Of a stretch of 10,497 nt of DNA, positions 1-4,986 are shown one piece after another. The notes below the pieces were generated by a model. It did no database searches, was not told the DNA's origin, and saw nothing but the letters and a program-made list of their open reading frames with translations. Location of the stretch: assembly GCA_027039465.1 (NCBI GenBank), contig JALWEA010000337.1, forward strand, positions 1 to 10,497. Direction: 5' to 3'. The first letter of the stretch is position 1, and each line of letters starts with the position of its first letter. Position numbers and translations under genes: made by a program. The DNA comes from Calditrichia bacterium (GTDB taxonomy: Bacteria > Calditrichota > Calditrichia > Calditrichales > Calditrichaceae).

Positions 1-2
1 AA

Positions 3-326
3 CCTACGGCTGTTGATCCGGTGACCGAAAATGTTCCCGAAATCTTTAAAGTTTGGCCTAATTTCCCGAATCCTTTTAATGCCAGCACCAGGATTCAATT
101 TGAAGTATCTCGTTCAACGAACGTTACGCTGCAGATTTTTGATGTTCGCGGCCGAAAAATTTTTGAATCGCGGCGAACTTTCAATCCGGGCATCCATTCT
201 TTTGTCTGGCGCGGAACGGATCGCAGCGGACATACTGTAGCTTCCGGTATGTACCTTTACCGTTTAATCGCCTGTAAGGGTGAGAACGCATGGGTCCGCC
301 AGGATAGGATGCTGTTGGTTAAATAG
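3..326 (+). CDS. C-terminal fragment of a secreted protein with a type IX secretion (Por) sorting tail; 5' end outside the window
   Basis: The frame is open from base 3 (P-T-A-V-D-P...) to the TAG at 324-326, so this is the 3' end of a longer gene; the GTG at 21 is probably an internal Val codon. The fragment has the layout of type A C-terminal sorting domains: a 'VWPNFPNPFNAST' opening, alternating beta strands ('VTLQIFDVRGRKI'), a 'FVWRGTDRSGHTVASGMYLYRL' core similar to FlgD-type Ig-like repeats, and a basic end 'RMLLVK'. In this family the domain directs export across the outer membrane by the T9SS and is then cleaved. The catalytic or binding part of the protein lies upstream and is not visible, so its function is unknown. 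It does not look connected to amino acid synthesis, and the promoter at 425-453 lies between it and ilvD. Confidence 0.88.
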   Translation, partial: PTAVDPVTENVPEIFKVWPNFPNPFNASTRIQFEVSRSTNVTLQIFDVRGRKIFESRRTFNPGIHSFVWRGTDRSGHTVASGMYLYRLIACKGENAWVRQDRMLLVK

Positions 327-356
327 ATTTCAAGCGGATCGTAATAGAATGACATC

Positions 357-398
357 CTTTTTCATTTTTCTTTTGTCATTTGTCCTTTGTCCTTTGTC
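357..398. repeat. Six-unit heptad repeat (NTTTKTC), pyrimidine-rich on the + strand
   Basis: Six consecutive 7-base units fill this stretch: CTTTTTC, ATTTTTC, TTTTGTC, ATTTGTC, CTTTGTC, CTTTGTC. The reverse complement reads GACAAAG/GACAAAT/GAAAAAT and matches the array after ilvN (from 4737) at 40 of 44 bases. All four differences fall at the seventh position of the unit. A T-rich run follows up to the -35 box at 425. It might act as an upstream A/T-rich promoter element or help end transcription of the preceding gene, but no clear terminator stem is present. It is most likely a copy of a dispersed short tandem repeat. Confidence 0.75.
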
Positions 399-424
399 TT
401 TTTTTATTTTGTTTGTATTTTTTC

Positions 425-453
425 TTGACAAACGAATTGCGTTCTTGTATATT
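425..453 (+). promoter_or_regulatory. Sigma70-type promoter for the ilv-leu operon
   Basis: A perfect -35 hexamer TTGACA (425-430), a 17-base spacer (431-447) and a -10 hexamer TATATT (448-453, five of six matches to TATAAT) form a near-consensus promoter. The expected start of transcription is around 459-462, which places the leader ORF about 27 bases into the transcript. The spacer holds a short dyad, AACG at 431-434 and CGTT at 440-443, which could be part of an operator; that is weak evidence alone. I saw no promoter of similar quality elsewhere in the window, which fits one main promoter for the operon. Some deep FCB groups use a different -7/-33 promoter type, so the match shows the motif rather than proving use. 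Confidence 0.72.
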
Positions 454-487
454 TGCCGGAAATAAAAAAACGAAGAGCTGTATAATT

Positions 488-565
488 ATGCAAAATACGA
501 TGCAAAACATAACCCCTCTCAGCATTGCACCTGTGCAAACAGGTGCAATGTTTCGTATTTTGCAT
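488..565 (+). other. Nested hairpin with a GCAA tetraloop in the ilvD leader
   Basis: The inner stem is perfect over 12 bp: CATTGCACCTGT (523-534) and ACAGGTGCAATG (539-550), closed by a GCAA loop (535-538), which is a GNRA-type tetraloop. An outer perfect 13-bp pair joins ATGCAAAATACGA (488-500) with TCGTATTTTGCAT (553-565). The left side carries 22 unpaired bases (501-522) and the right side two. ATGCAAAA also occurs as a direct repeat (488-495, 500-507). The hairpin starts about 28 bases after the predicted transcript start and overlaps the possible start codons of the leader peptide (488, 500, 548). It could control leader translation, protect the 5' end, or be a DNA-level binding site. 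No known riboswitch or T-box signature was recognised. Confidence 0.7.
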
Positions 566-661
566 GCTCCCAAACTCATTAACATTCTATTGAATAACCT
601 CCTTCTTCTCGGGATAATTATCCTTATTAGCCTAATTATAATTACGTTGCTATTAGGTTAA
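488..661 (+). CDS. Leu/Ile-rich leader peptide of the ilv-leu operon (candidate attenuator peptide)
   Basis: This short ORF ends at TAA 659-661 and may start at ATG 488 (57 aa), ATG 500 (53 aa) or ATG 548 (37 aa), all in the same frame. Codons 575-658 encode 12 Leu and 9 Ile out of 28 residues, ending 'GIIILISLIIITLLLG'; there is no Val in that stretch. Leucine uses five codons there (CTC, CTT, CTA, TTG, TTA), and CTA (three times) and ATA (twice), which are sparse in ilvD, are well represented. A regulatory peptide that senses charged tRNA-Leu and tRNA-Ile would look like this, as in the ilv and leu leaders of enteric bacteria. The start is uncertain: GAAGAG (472-477) lies 10 bases before ATG 488, while AGGTG (541-545) is only two bases from ATG 548 and buried in a hairpin. 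It lies between a strong promoter and ilvD, the first BCAA gene. Alternative: a small single-pass membrane protein, since the sequence is also a plausible transmembrane helix. Confidence 0.75.
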   Translation: MQNTMQNITPLSIAPVQTGAMFRILHAPKLINILLNNLLLLGIIILISLIIITLLLG

Positions 662-798
662 TAGTAAGTCAATCCCGAGATCCAACATAACAAAATAATA
701 ACTCCCCCATTAAAATGTTAAATCGCGATTTCGGGATTGACCCCGGGAAGAAGCAGTTTATTCATAATGCTTGAATGTATTCAAAAGGAGGTCAATCG
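607..798 (+). promoter_or_regulatory. Candidate translational attenuator of ilvD (segments A, B, C and D)
   Basis: Four segments can pair in exclusive ways. A, TCTCGGGAT (607-615, inside the Leu/Ile codons), pairs with ATCCCGAGA in B (672-680), 9 bp. B (668-682) pairs with C (727-741) over 15 bp with one G-U, with the loop closed further by AACAT 684-688 and ATGTT 715-719. C (735-744, GATTGACCCC) pairs with D (787-797, GGAGGTCAATC) over 10 bp with one bulged A, covering the ilvD Shine-Dalgarno and reaching the base before the GTG start. B and D both contain GTCAATC and so compete for C. The large B:C stem is followed by CCCGGGAAGAAG, with no U-tract, so it is not a standard intrinsic terminator. 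Proposed logic, by inference: a ribosome starved of Leu/Ile stalls over A, B pairs with C, and D is free; otherwise A:B forms and C hides D. Confidence 0.6.
720..731. other. Perfect 12-base palindrome AAATCGCGATTT
   Basis: Bases 720-731 read the same on both strands. The right half overlaps the start of attenuator segment C (727-741), so its self-pairing would compete with the B:C stem. As DNA it could be bound by a dimeric regulator, but it lies about 260 bases downstream of the predicted transcript start, an unusual place for a repressor site. No known operator consensus was recognised. Confidence 0.35.
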
Positions 799-800
799 TG
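785..800 (+). promoter_or_regulatory. Ribosome binding site that fixes the ilvD start (GTG 798)
   Basis: AAGGAGG (785-791) is a full Shine-Dalgarno, six bases before GTG 798-800. The frame stays open further upstream to TTG 771, but that start would put this Shine-Dalgarno inside the coding sequence. The protein from GTG 798 begins 'RSDLVKKGIEKAPHRSLLRA', matching the usual N-terminus of the family. The same bases (787-797) are complementary to leader segment C, so this very strong site may be gated. Confidence 0.85.
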
Positions 801-2483
801 CGTTCCGATCTGGTAAAAAAAGGAATTGAAAAAGCGCCGCACCGCAGTTTGCTGCGAGCAACCGGAGTCATAAAATCGGATGAAGATTTCAATAAACCCT
901 TTATTGGAATTGCCAATTCGTACACCGAACTCATTCCAGGCCACGTGCATTTGTATGCCTTGGGACAAATCGTAAAAAAAGCCGTACGCGAAGCCGGTGG
1001 TGTGCCGTTTGAATTTAACACCATCGGCGTGGATGACGGTATTGCCATGGGCCATATCGGCATGCGCTATTCACTGGCCAGTCGTGAACTGGTTGCAGAT
1101 AGTGTGGAAACCGTAGTACAAGCCCATCAGTTGGACGGTATCGTTTTTGTTACCAATTGCGATAAAATTGTGCCTGGCATGGCCATGGCAGCCGTACGTT
1201 TGGATGTGCCGTCGATTTTTGTCTCCGGCGGGCCGATGAAAGCGGGGCATCTGCCGGACGGGCAACCGGTGGATTTGATTTCCGTTTTTGAAGGGGTCGG
1301 AGCGCGTTTGCGTAATGAAATTGACGATTCCGGTTTGAAAGAATTGGAAGTCAACGGCTGTCCGACCTGCGGTTCCTGTTCGGGGATGTTTACGGCCAAT
1401 TCCATGAACTGCCTGCTGGAAGCACTGGGGCTGGCTTTGCCCGGTAACGGAACGATTGTGGCGGTTGACAAACGTCGCGAAGAGTTGGCGGCACAAGCCG
1501 GTCGGCAAATCGTTGAATTGGTCAAAAAAGACATTAAGCCTTCCGATATTCTCTCGCCCGAAAGTTTTAAAAACGCATTTGCCCTGGATTTGGCCATGGG
1601 CGGCAGCACCAACACCATTTTGCACTCGTTGGCTATTGCCAATGAAGCGGGTGTTCAAATCGAACTTCAGGAAATAAACGATTTGGCGCAAAAGGTGCCT
1701 TACCTGTGTAAAGTCAGTCCGGCCACGCCGTTCGTGCACATGGAAGATGTGGATGCGGCCGGTGGTATTTCGGCGATCTTGAAAGAGCTGAGTAAATTGG
1801 ATGGCGTTTTGCATACCGAACGTCCGACGGTTACCGGCAAAACGCTGGGTGAAAATATTGCCGACGCTGAAATTAAAGAACCGCGCGTTATTCGGCCGCT
1901 GGACAATCCGTACGCCAAAACCGGCGGATTGGTTGTTATGTTCGGCAATCTGGCGCCGCAGGGCGGAGTGGTTAAGACTGGCGCGGTCGATCCTAAAATG
2001 ATGGTGCACGAAGGCCCGGCGCGCATTTTTAATTCCGAAGCCGAAGCGCTGGAGGCCATCGGTAAGAACGACATTCATCCCGGTGATGTGGTGGTCATTC
2101 GTTACGAAGGGCCCAAGGGCGGCCCTGGCATGCCGGAGATGCTATCGCCAACCAGCGCCATCATGGGCATGGGCTTGGGAGACAAAGTTGCACTGATTAC
2201 CGACGGCCGTTTTTCCGGTGGTACGCGCGGCGCCTGCATCGGACATGTTTCTCCCGAAGCCGCCGAAAGAGGCCCGATTGCCGCATTGCAAGAAGGGGAT
2301 CGTATTAAGATCGATATCCCCAATAAACGATTGGATGTTTTAATTCCCCGGGAAGAAATGGAGCGGCGTTTGGCTGATTTGCCGCCGTTCGAACCTAAAA
2401 TCAAAACCGGCTATTTGGCGCGATATCAACAAATGGTGACATCGGCCAATACCGGCGCTATTTTGAAAAATCCATGGATGTAA
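798..2483 (+). CDS. ilvD: Dihydroxyacid dehydratase
   Basis: IlvD dehydrates 2,3-dihydroxy-isovalerate and 2,3-dihydroxy-3-methylvalerate to the keto acid precursors of valine (and leucine) and isoleucine. The 561-residue product has the normal family length. Visible landmarks are 'APHRSLLRATG' near the N-terminus, 'NSYTELIPGHVHL', 'TNCDKIVPGMAMA' with Cys121, the cluster-binding stretch 'CPTCGSCSGMFTANSMNC' beginning at Cys188 (Cys188, 191, 194), and 'GRFSGGTRGACIGHVSPEA' with Ser473 in the position of the proposed catalytic serine. At the site where [2Fe-2S] family members carry a third ligand cysteine ('PC' in place of 'PG'), this protein has Gly, as in the oxygen-sensitive E. coli type with a [4Fe-4S] cluster; cluster type is inferred from that. 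It is the first structural gene of the operon, 21 bases before ilvB, and the likely direct target of the leader control. Confidence 0.97.
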   Translation: MRSDLVKKGIEKAPHRSLLRATGVIKSDEDFNKPFIGIANSYTELIPGHVHLYALGQIVKKAVREAGGVPFEFNTIGVDDGIAMGHIGMRYSLASRELVADSVETVVQAHQLDGIVFVTNCDKIVPGMAMAAVRLDVPSIFVSGGPMKAGHLPDGQPVDLISVFEGVGARLRNEIDDSGLKELEVNGCPTCGSCSGMFTANSMNCLLEALGLALPGNGTIVAVDKRREELAAQAGRQIVELVKKDIKPSDILSPESFKNAFALDLAMGGSTNTILHSLAIANEAGVQIELQEINDLAQKVPYLCKVSPATPFVHMEDVDAAGGISAILKELSKLDGVLHTERPTVTGKTLGENIADAEIKEPRVIRPLDNPYAKTGGLVVMFGNLAPQGGVVKTGAVDPKMMVHEGPARIFNSEAEALEAIGKNDIHPGDVVVIRYEGPKGGPGMPEMLSPTSAIMGMGLGDKVALITDGRFSGGTRGACIGHVSPEAAERGPIAALQEGDRIKIDIPNKRLDVLIPREEMERRLADLPPFEPKIKTGYLARYQQMVTSANTGAILKNPWM

Positions 2484-2504
2484 ATCATAAAAAGGAGAAG
2501 TCTG

Positions 2505-4223
2505 ATGTCTTCATCCCCTAAAATGTATGACGGCGCGGAAATTTTATTCGAAAGCCTGCGCCGGGAAAATGTGGAACATATTTTTGGCATACCTGGTGGC
2601 GCCACCATTCAGATTTACGAAAAGCTGTATGATATCAACTTTTTGAAACATATTTTAACGCGCCACGAACAGGGTGCAACCCATGCGGCCGATGGTTACG
2701 CCAGAGCAACCGGCAAGGTAGGTGTGGTCCTGGTTACCTCCGGGCCGGGTGCAACCAATACGGTAACGGGCATTGCCACGGCCTATATGGATTCTTCTCC
2801 TATTGTGGTTTTTACGGGACAGGTACCTACCAATCTGATCGGCAACGACGCTTTTCAGGAAGCGGATATTATCGGCATTACGCGTCCCATTACCAAACAT
2901 AGTTTTTTGGTACGCGATGTCAACGATTTGGCCTCGGTGGTGCGTAAAGCATTTTACATCGCCAAATCCGGGCGGCCTGGCCCGGTTGTGGTCGATTTGC
3001 CCAAAAATGTCATTAGCGCCATGGCGCCTTTACACTACCCTGAAAAAGTGGAGGTGCGCGGCTACAAACCCAAATACGAAGGACATATTAATCAAATAAA
3101 AAAGGCGGCCAAAGCCATCGCCAACGCTAAACGCCCCTTGTTGTATGTTGGCGGCGGAGTGATCATGTCCGGTGCAACCCCGCAACTGCGTGCCTTTGCC
3201 ATTGAAAACAATTTACCCGTTACCATGACTTTGCAAGGTTTGGGCGCTTTTCCTGGTACCAGCGAGCTTTCGTTGGGCATGTTGGGTATGCACGGCATGT
3301 ACTGGGCCAATCAGGCCATCAACCATTGTGACGTGCTGGTGGCTCTGGGGGCCAGGTTCGATGACCGTGTAACGGGCAAGCTGGAAACCTTTGCACCGGA
3401 TGCGTTCAAAATTCATGTGGATATTGATCCCAGTTGCATAGATAAAAATGTGGAAGTGGATGTGCCTATCGTGGGTGATGTGGGGCAGGTTTTGGATGAG
3501 CTGCGCAAAGCCATGCCGCACAAACCGGACACAACGGAATGGTGGAAGGAAATTCGCGCATGGCAAAAGGAATGTCCGTTAACTTATGACATGAGCGACG
3601 GCAAATTGCGTACCCAGTTCATTCTGGAACGTCTTTCCGAGAAAACCAAAGGCGATGCGGTGATTGTAAGTGATGTGGGTCAGCATCAGATGTTCATTGC
3701 TCAATATTACAAATTTACCAACCCGCGTTCTCTGCTTTCCAGCGGGGGACTAGGCACCATGGGCTTTTCTGTTCCGGCTGCTTTGGGCGCATCGTTCGGT
3801 GTGACCGACCGACCGATCATTTCCATTAGCGGTGACGGCGGCTTTGCCATGAACATGCAGGAAATCCTCACTGCCCGCTACTACAAACGTCCTGTCAAGT
3901 TTATCGTCATTAACAACAGTTATTTGGGCATGGTGCGTCAGTGGCAGGAATTGTTCTACAACGAACGTTACAGCTTCACCGATTTAACGGGCGCCAATCC
4001 CGATTTCCACAAAGTGGTGGAAGCCATGGGCGTTAAGTCCTTTGTTACCAGTCGCATTGATGAAGTGGACGGCATTTTGGATGCCATGCTAAATTACAAC
4101 GACGGGCCGGTTTTTGCCGAATTTCGGGTGATCAAAGAAGAAATGGTCTTTCCCATGGTTCCGGCCGGCGCTTCCGTTTCGGACATGATTTTGGATCGTT
4201 TGGATCCGGAAAGGTTGGTGTAA
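2505..4223 (+). CDS. ilvB: Acetolactate synthase, large catalytic subunit
   Basis: This ThDP-dependent enzyme joins two pyruvates to acetolactate, or pyruvate and 2-oxobutyrate to acetohydroxybutyrate, the first common step to Val, Leu and Ile. The 572-residue protein shows the three-part layout of the family: an N-terminal pyrimidine-binding domain with the catalytic Glu55 in 'RHEQGATHAADGYARATGK', a central FAD-binding-type domain (about 195-330, including 'ALGARFDDRVTGKLETFAP'), and a C-terminal pyrophosphate domain with the ThDP motif starting GDGGFAMNMQE at 443 and ending in NN at about 471. 'VRQWQELFYNERYS' is the active-site region typical of true biosynthetic AHAS rather than catabolic AlsS. 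AAGGAGAAG (2492-2500) precedes ATG 2505. The gene is followed one base later by ilvN, its regulatory subunit, as is usual. Confidence 0.97.
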   Translation: MSSSPKMYDGAEILFESLRRENVEHIFGIPGGATIQIYEKLYDINFLKHILTRHEQGATHAADGYARATGKVGVVLVTSGPGATNTVTGIATAYMDSSPIVVFTGQVPTNLIGNDAFQEADIIGITRPITKHSFLVRDVNDLASVVRKAFYIAKSGRPGPVVVDLPKNVISAMAPLHYPEKVEVRGYKPKYEGHINQIKKAAKAIANAKRPLLYVGGGVIMSGATPQLRAFAIENNLPVTMTLQGLGAFPGTSELSLGMLGMHGMYWANQAINHCDVLVALGARFDDRVTGKLETFAPDAFKIHVDIDPSCIDKNVEVDVPIVGDVGQVLDELRKAMPHKPDTTEWWKEIRAWQKECPLTYDMSDGKLRTQFILERLSEKTKGDAVIVSDVGQHQMFIAQYYKFTNPRSLLSSGGLGTMGFSVPAALGASFGVTDRPIISISGDGGFAMNMQEILTARYYKRPVKFIVINNSYLGMVRQWQELFYNERYSFTDLTGANPDFHKVVEAMGVKSFVTSRIDEVDGILDAMLNYNDGPVFAEFRVIKEEMVFPMVPAGASVSDMILDRLDPERLV

Positions 4224-4224
4224 G

Positions 4225-4734
4225 ATGAAGCATACCATTAGCATTCTTTTGGAGAATCGTTTTGGGGCCTTCGATCGTGTGGCCAATCTGTTCAGCGGAA
4301 AAGGATTTAATCTGCACAGCATCACCATCGGTGAAACGGAAATCAAAGACGTGATGCGCATGACCATTGTCACCTCAGGCAACGATCAGATTATCGATCA
4401 GGTGCTCAAACAATTGAATCGTTTAATCGACACGCTGAAAGTGATTGACCTTTCGGAACACGAACGTACCGAGCGGGAATTGGCCCTGATTTCGGTTAAT
4501 TATCAAAAAGGAACGCTGGAAGAACTGAAAAACATTAGTGATATCTTTCGCGGTAAAATTGTGGACATTAACAACAAATCGATTATGATCGAGGTTACCG
4601 GGCCTCCGGCCAAAATCAATGCGGCGGTCAATGTGCTGATGCCTTACGGGATTAAAGAAATGGCGCGCACAGGTACCGTGGCCCTGAAACGCGGCGAACA
4701 GATTAATGCCTTAAAAGAGGATGTTACGGAATAA
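4225..4734 (+). CDS. ilvN: Acetolactate synthase, small regulatory subunit
   Basis: This subunit activates IlvB and usually confers feedback inhibition by valine. The 169-residue protein has an N-terminal ACT domain (about 3-75: 'HTISILLENRFGAFDRVANLF', 'GKGFNLHSITIGET') and a C-terminal ALS small-subunit domain (about 85-160: 'ELALISVNY', 'DIFRGKIVDI', 'GIKEMARTGTVAL'). Length and order match the common IlvN/IlvH family. ATG 4225 begins one base after the ilvB stop (TAA 4221-4223), so translation is probably coupled; the Shine-Dalgarno-like GGAAAGG lies within the ilvB end. I use ilvN; ilvH is equally used for this family. Valine sensitivity cannot be read reliably from the sequence. Confidence 0.95.
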   Translation: MKHTISILLENRFGAFDRVANLFSGKGFNLHSITIGETEIKDVMRMTIVTSGNDQIIDQVLKQLNRLIDTLKVIDLSEHERTERELALISVNYQKGTLEELKNISDIFRGKIVDINNKSIMIEVTGPPAKINAAVNVLMPYGIKEMARTGTVALKRGEQINALKEDVTE

Positions 4735-4736
4735 AA

Positions 4737-4858
4737 GACAAAAGACAAAAGACAAATGACAAAAGAAAAAGGAAAAAAGACAAAAGAAAAATGAAAAATG
4801 AAAAAGGAAAAAGGAAGATAAAAGACAGAAGACAAATGAAAAAGGATATAGGAAGGAC
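4737..4858. repeat. Purine-rich heptad array (GACAAAN/GAAAAAN), at least 16 units
   Basis: Directly after the ilvN stop, eleven in-phase 7-base units run from 4737 to 4813 (GACAAAA, GACAAAA, GACAAAT, GACAAAA, GAAAAAG, GAAAAAA, GACAAAA, GAAAAAT, GAAAAAT, GAAAAAG, GAAAAAG). A 10-base step (4814-4823) follows, then five more units to 4858 that become increasingly degenerate. The + strand is nearly free of pyrimidines. It is the inverted counterpart of the 357-398 array. It interrupts an otherwise compact operon, so the transcript probably passes through it. No gene is supported here. It may be neutral, may change in copy number by slippage, or may influence ilvC expression. Confidence 0.8.
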
Positions 4859-4893
4859 GGAGTGCTTCCGCAGACAGGTATGAGTTCCGATTA

Positions 4894-4919
4894 ACGGATA
4901 TACGAATAGACGAATAACG
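4894..4919. repeat. Short ACGAATA repeats between ilvN and ilvC
   Basis: Units ACGGATA (4894-4900), ACGAATA (4902-4908) and ACGAATA (4910-4916), followed by ACG, are separated by single bases. The reverse complement (TATTCGT) appears as a four-unit run in the leuB-leuA spacer (7209-7237), in the opposite orientation. Function unknown; probably a degenerate dispersed tandem repeat. Confidence 0.6.
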
Positions 4920-4931
4920 TTTTTTCGATTT

Positions 4932-4973
4932 AACCATTCAACCAAAAAACCAATTAACCATCAATAACCATTC
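4932..4973. repeat. Octad repeats AACCANNN just upstream of ilvC
   Basis: AACC recurs at 4932, 4940, 4948 and 4956 with an exact 8-base period and again at 4966 after a 10-base step. A related run (AAC every 8 bases at 7382, 7390, 7398, 7406) lies at the same relative place upstream of leuA. The ilvC Shine-Dalgarno GGAAAGGG (4974-4981) follows directly. The run is unstructured A/C-rich RNA, so it could keep the ilvC start site accessible; this is speculation. Confidence 0.6.
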
Positions 4974-4986
4974 GGAAAGGGAAAAA

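Noticed and set aside
327..360. Terminator of the upstream secreted-protein gene
   Set aside because: Only a 4-bp stem (GGAT/ATCC) precedes the T-rich tract; too weak to call.
376..585. Minus-strand ORF of 69 codons opposite the leader
   Set aside because: It is made from the complement of the heptad repeat and hairpin, has no convincing ribosome binding site and shows no recognisable domain.
668..741. Canonical intrinsic transcription terminator in the ilvD leader
   Set aside because: The 15-bp stem is strong, but it is followed by CCCGGGAAGAAG with no U-tract. I therefore favour a role in gating translation; Rho-dependent effects remain possible.
771..797. Upstream TTG start for ilvD at 771
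   Set aside because: The full Shine-Dalgarno AAGGAGG (785-791) would lie inside the gene; GTG 798 sits six bases after it and gives the normal family N-terminus.
460..797. T-box riboswitch in the ilv leader
   Set aside because: No AGGGUGGNACCGCG-type T-box sequence or recognisable specifier stem is present; the Leu/Ile-rich ORF explains amino acid sensing better.
1071..2078. Long minus-strand ORF (335 codons) opposite ilvD
   Set aside because: It is an antisense shadow of a clear, conserved gene; its translation looks compositionally odd and no family is recognised. The same holds for antisense ORFs over ilvB, leuA and leuC.
4737..4858. CRISPR array or a small gene in the heptad repeat after ilvN
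   Set aside because: The units are only 7 bases with no spacers, so this is not CRISPR; the minus-strand Phe/Ser-rich ORFs there are repeat translations without plausible start sites.
4851..4870. Hairpin GGAAG...CTTCC before ilvC
   Set aside because: The stem is 5 bp with a 9-base loop and no T-run; not distinguishable from chance.
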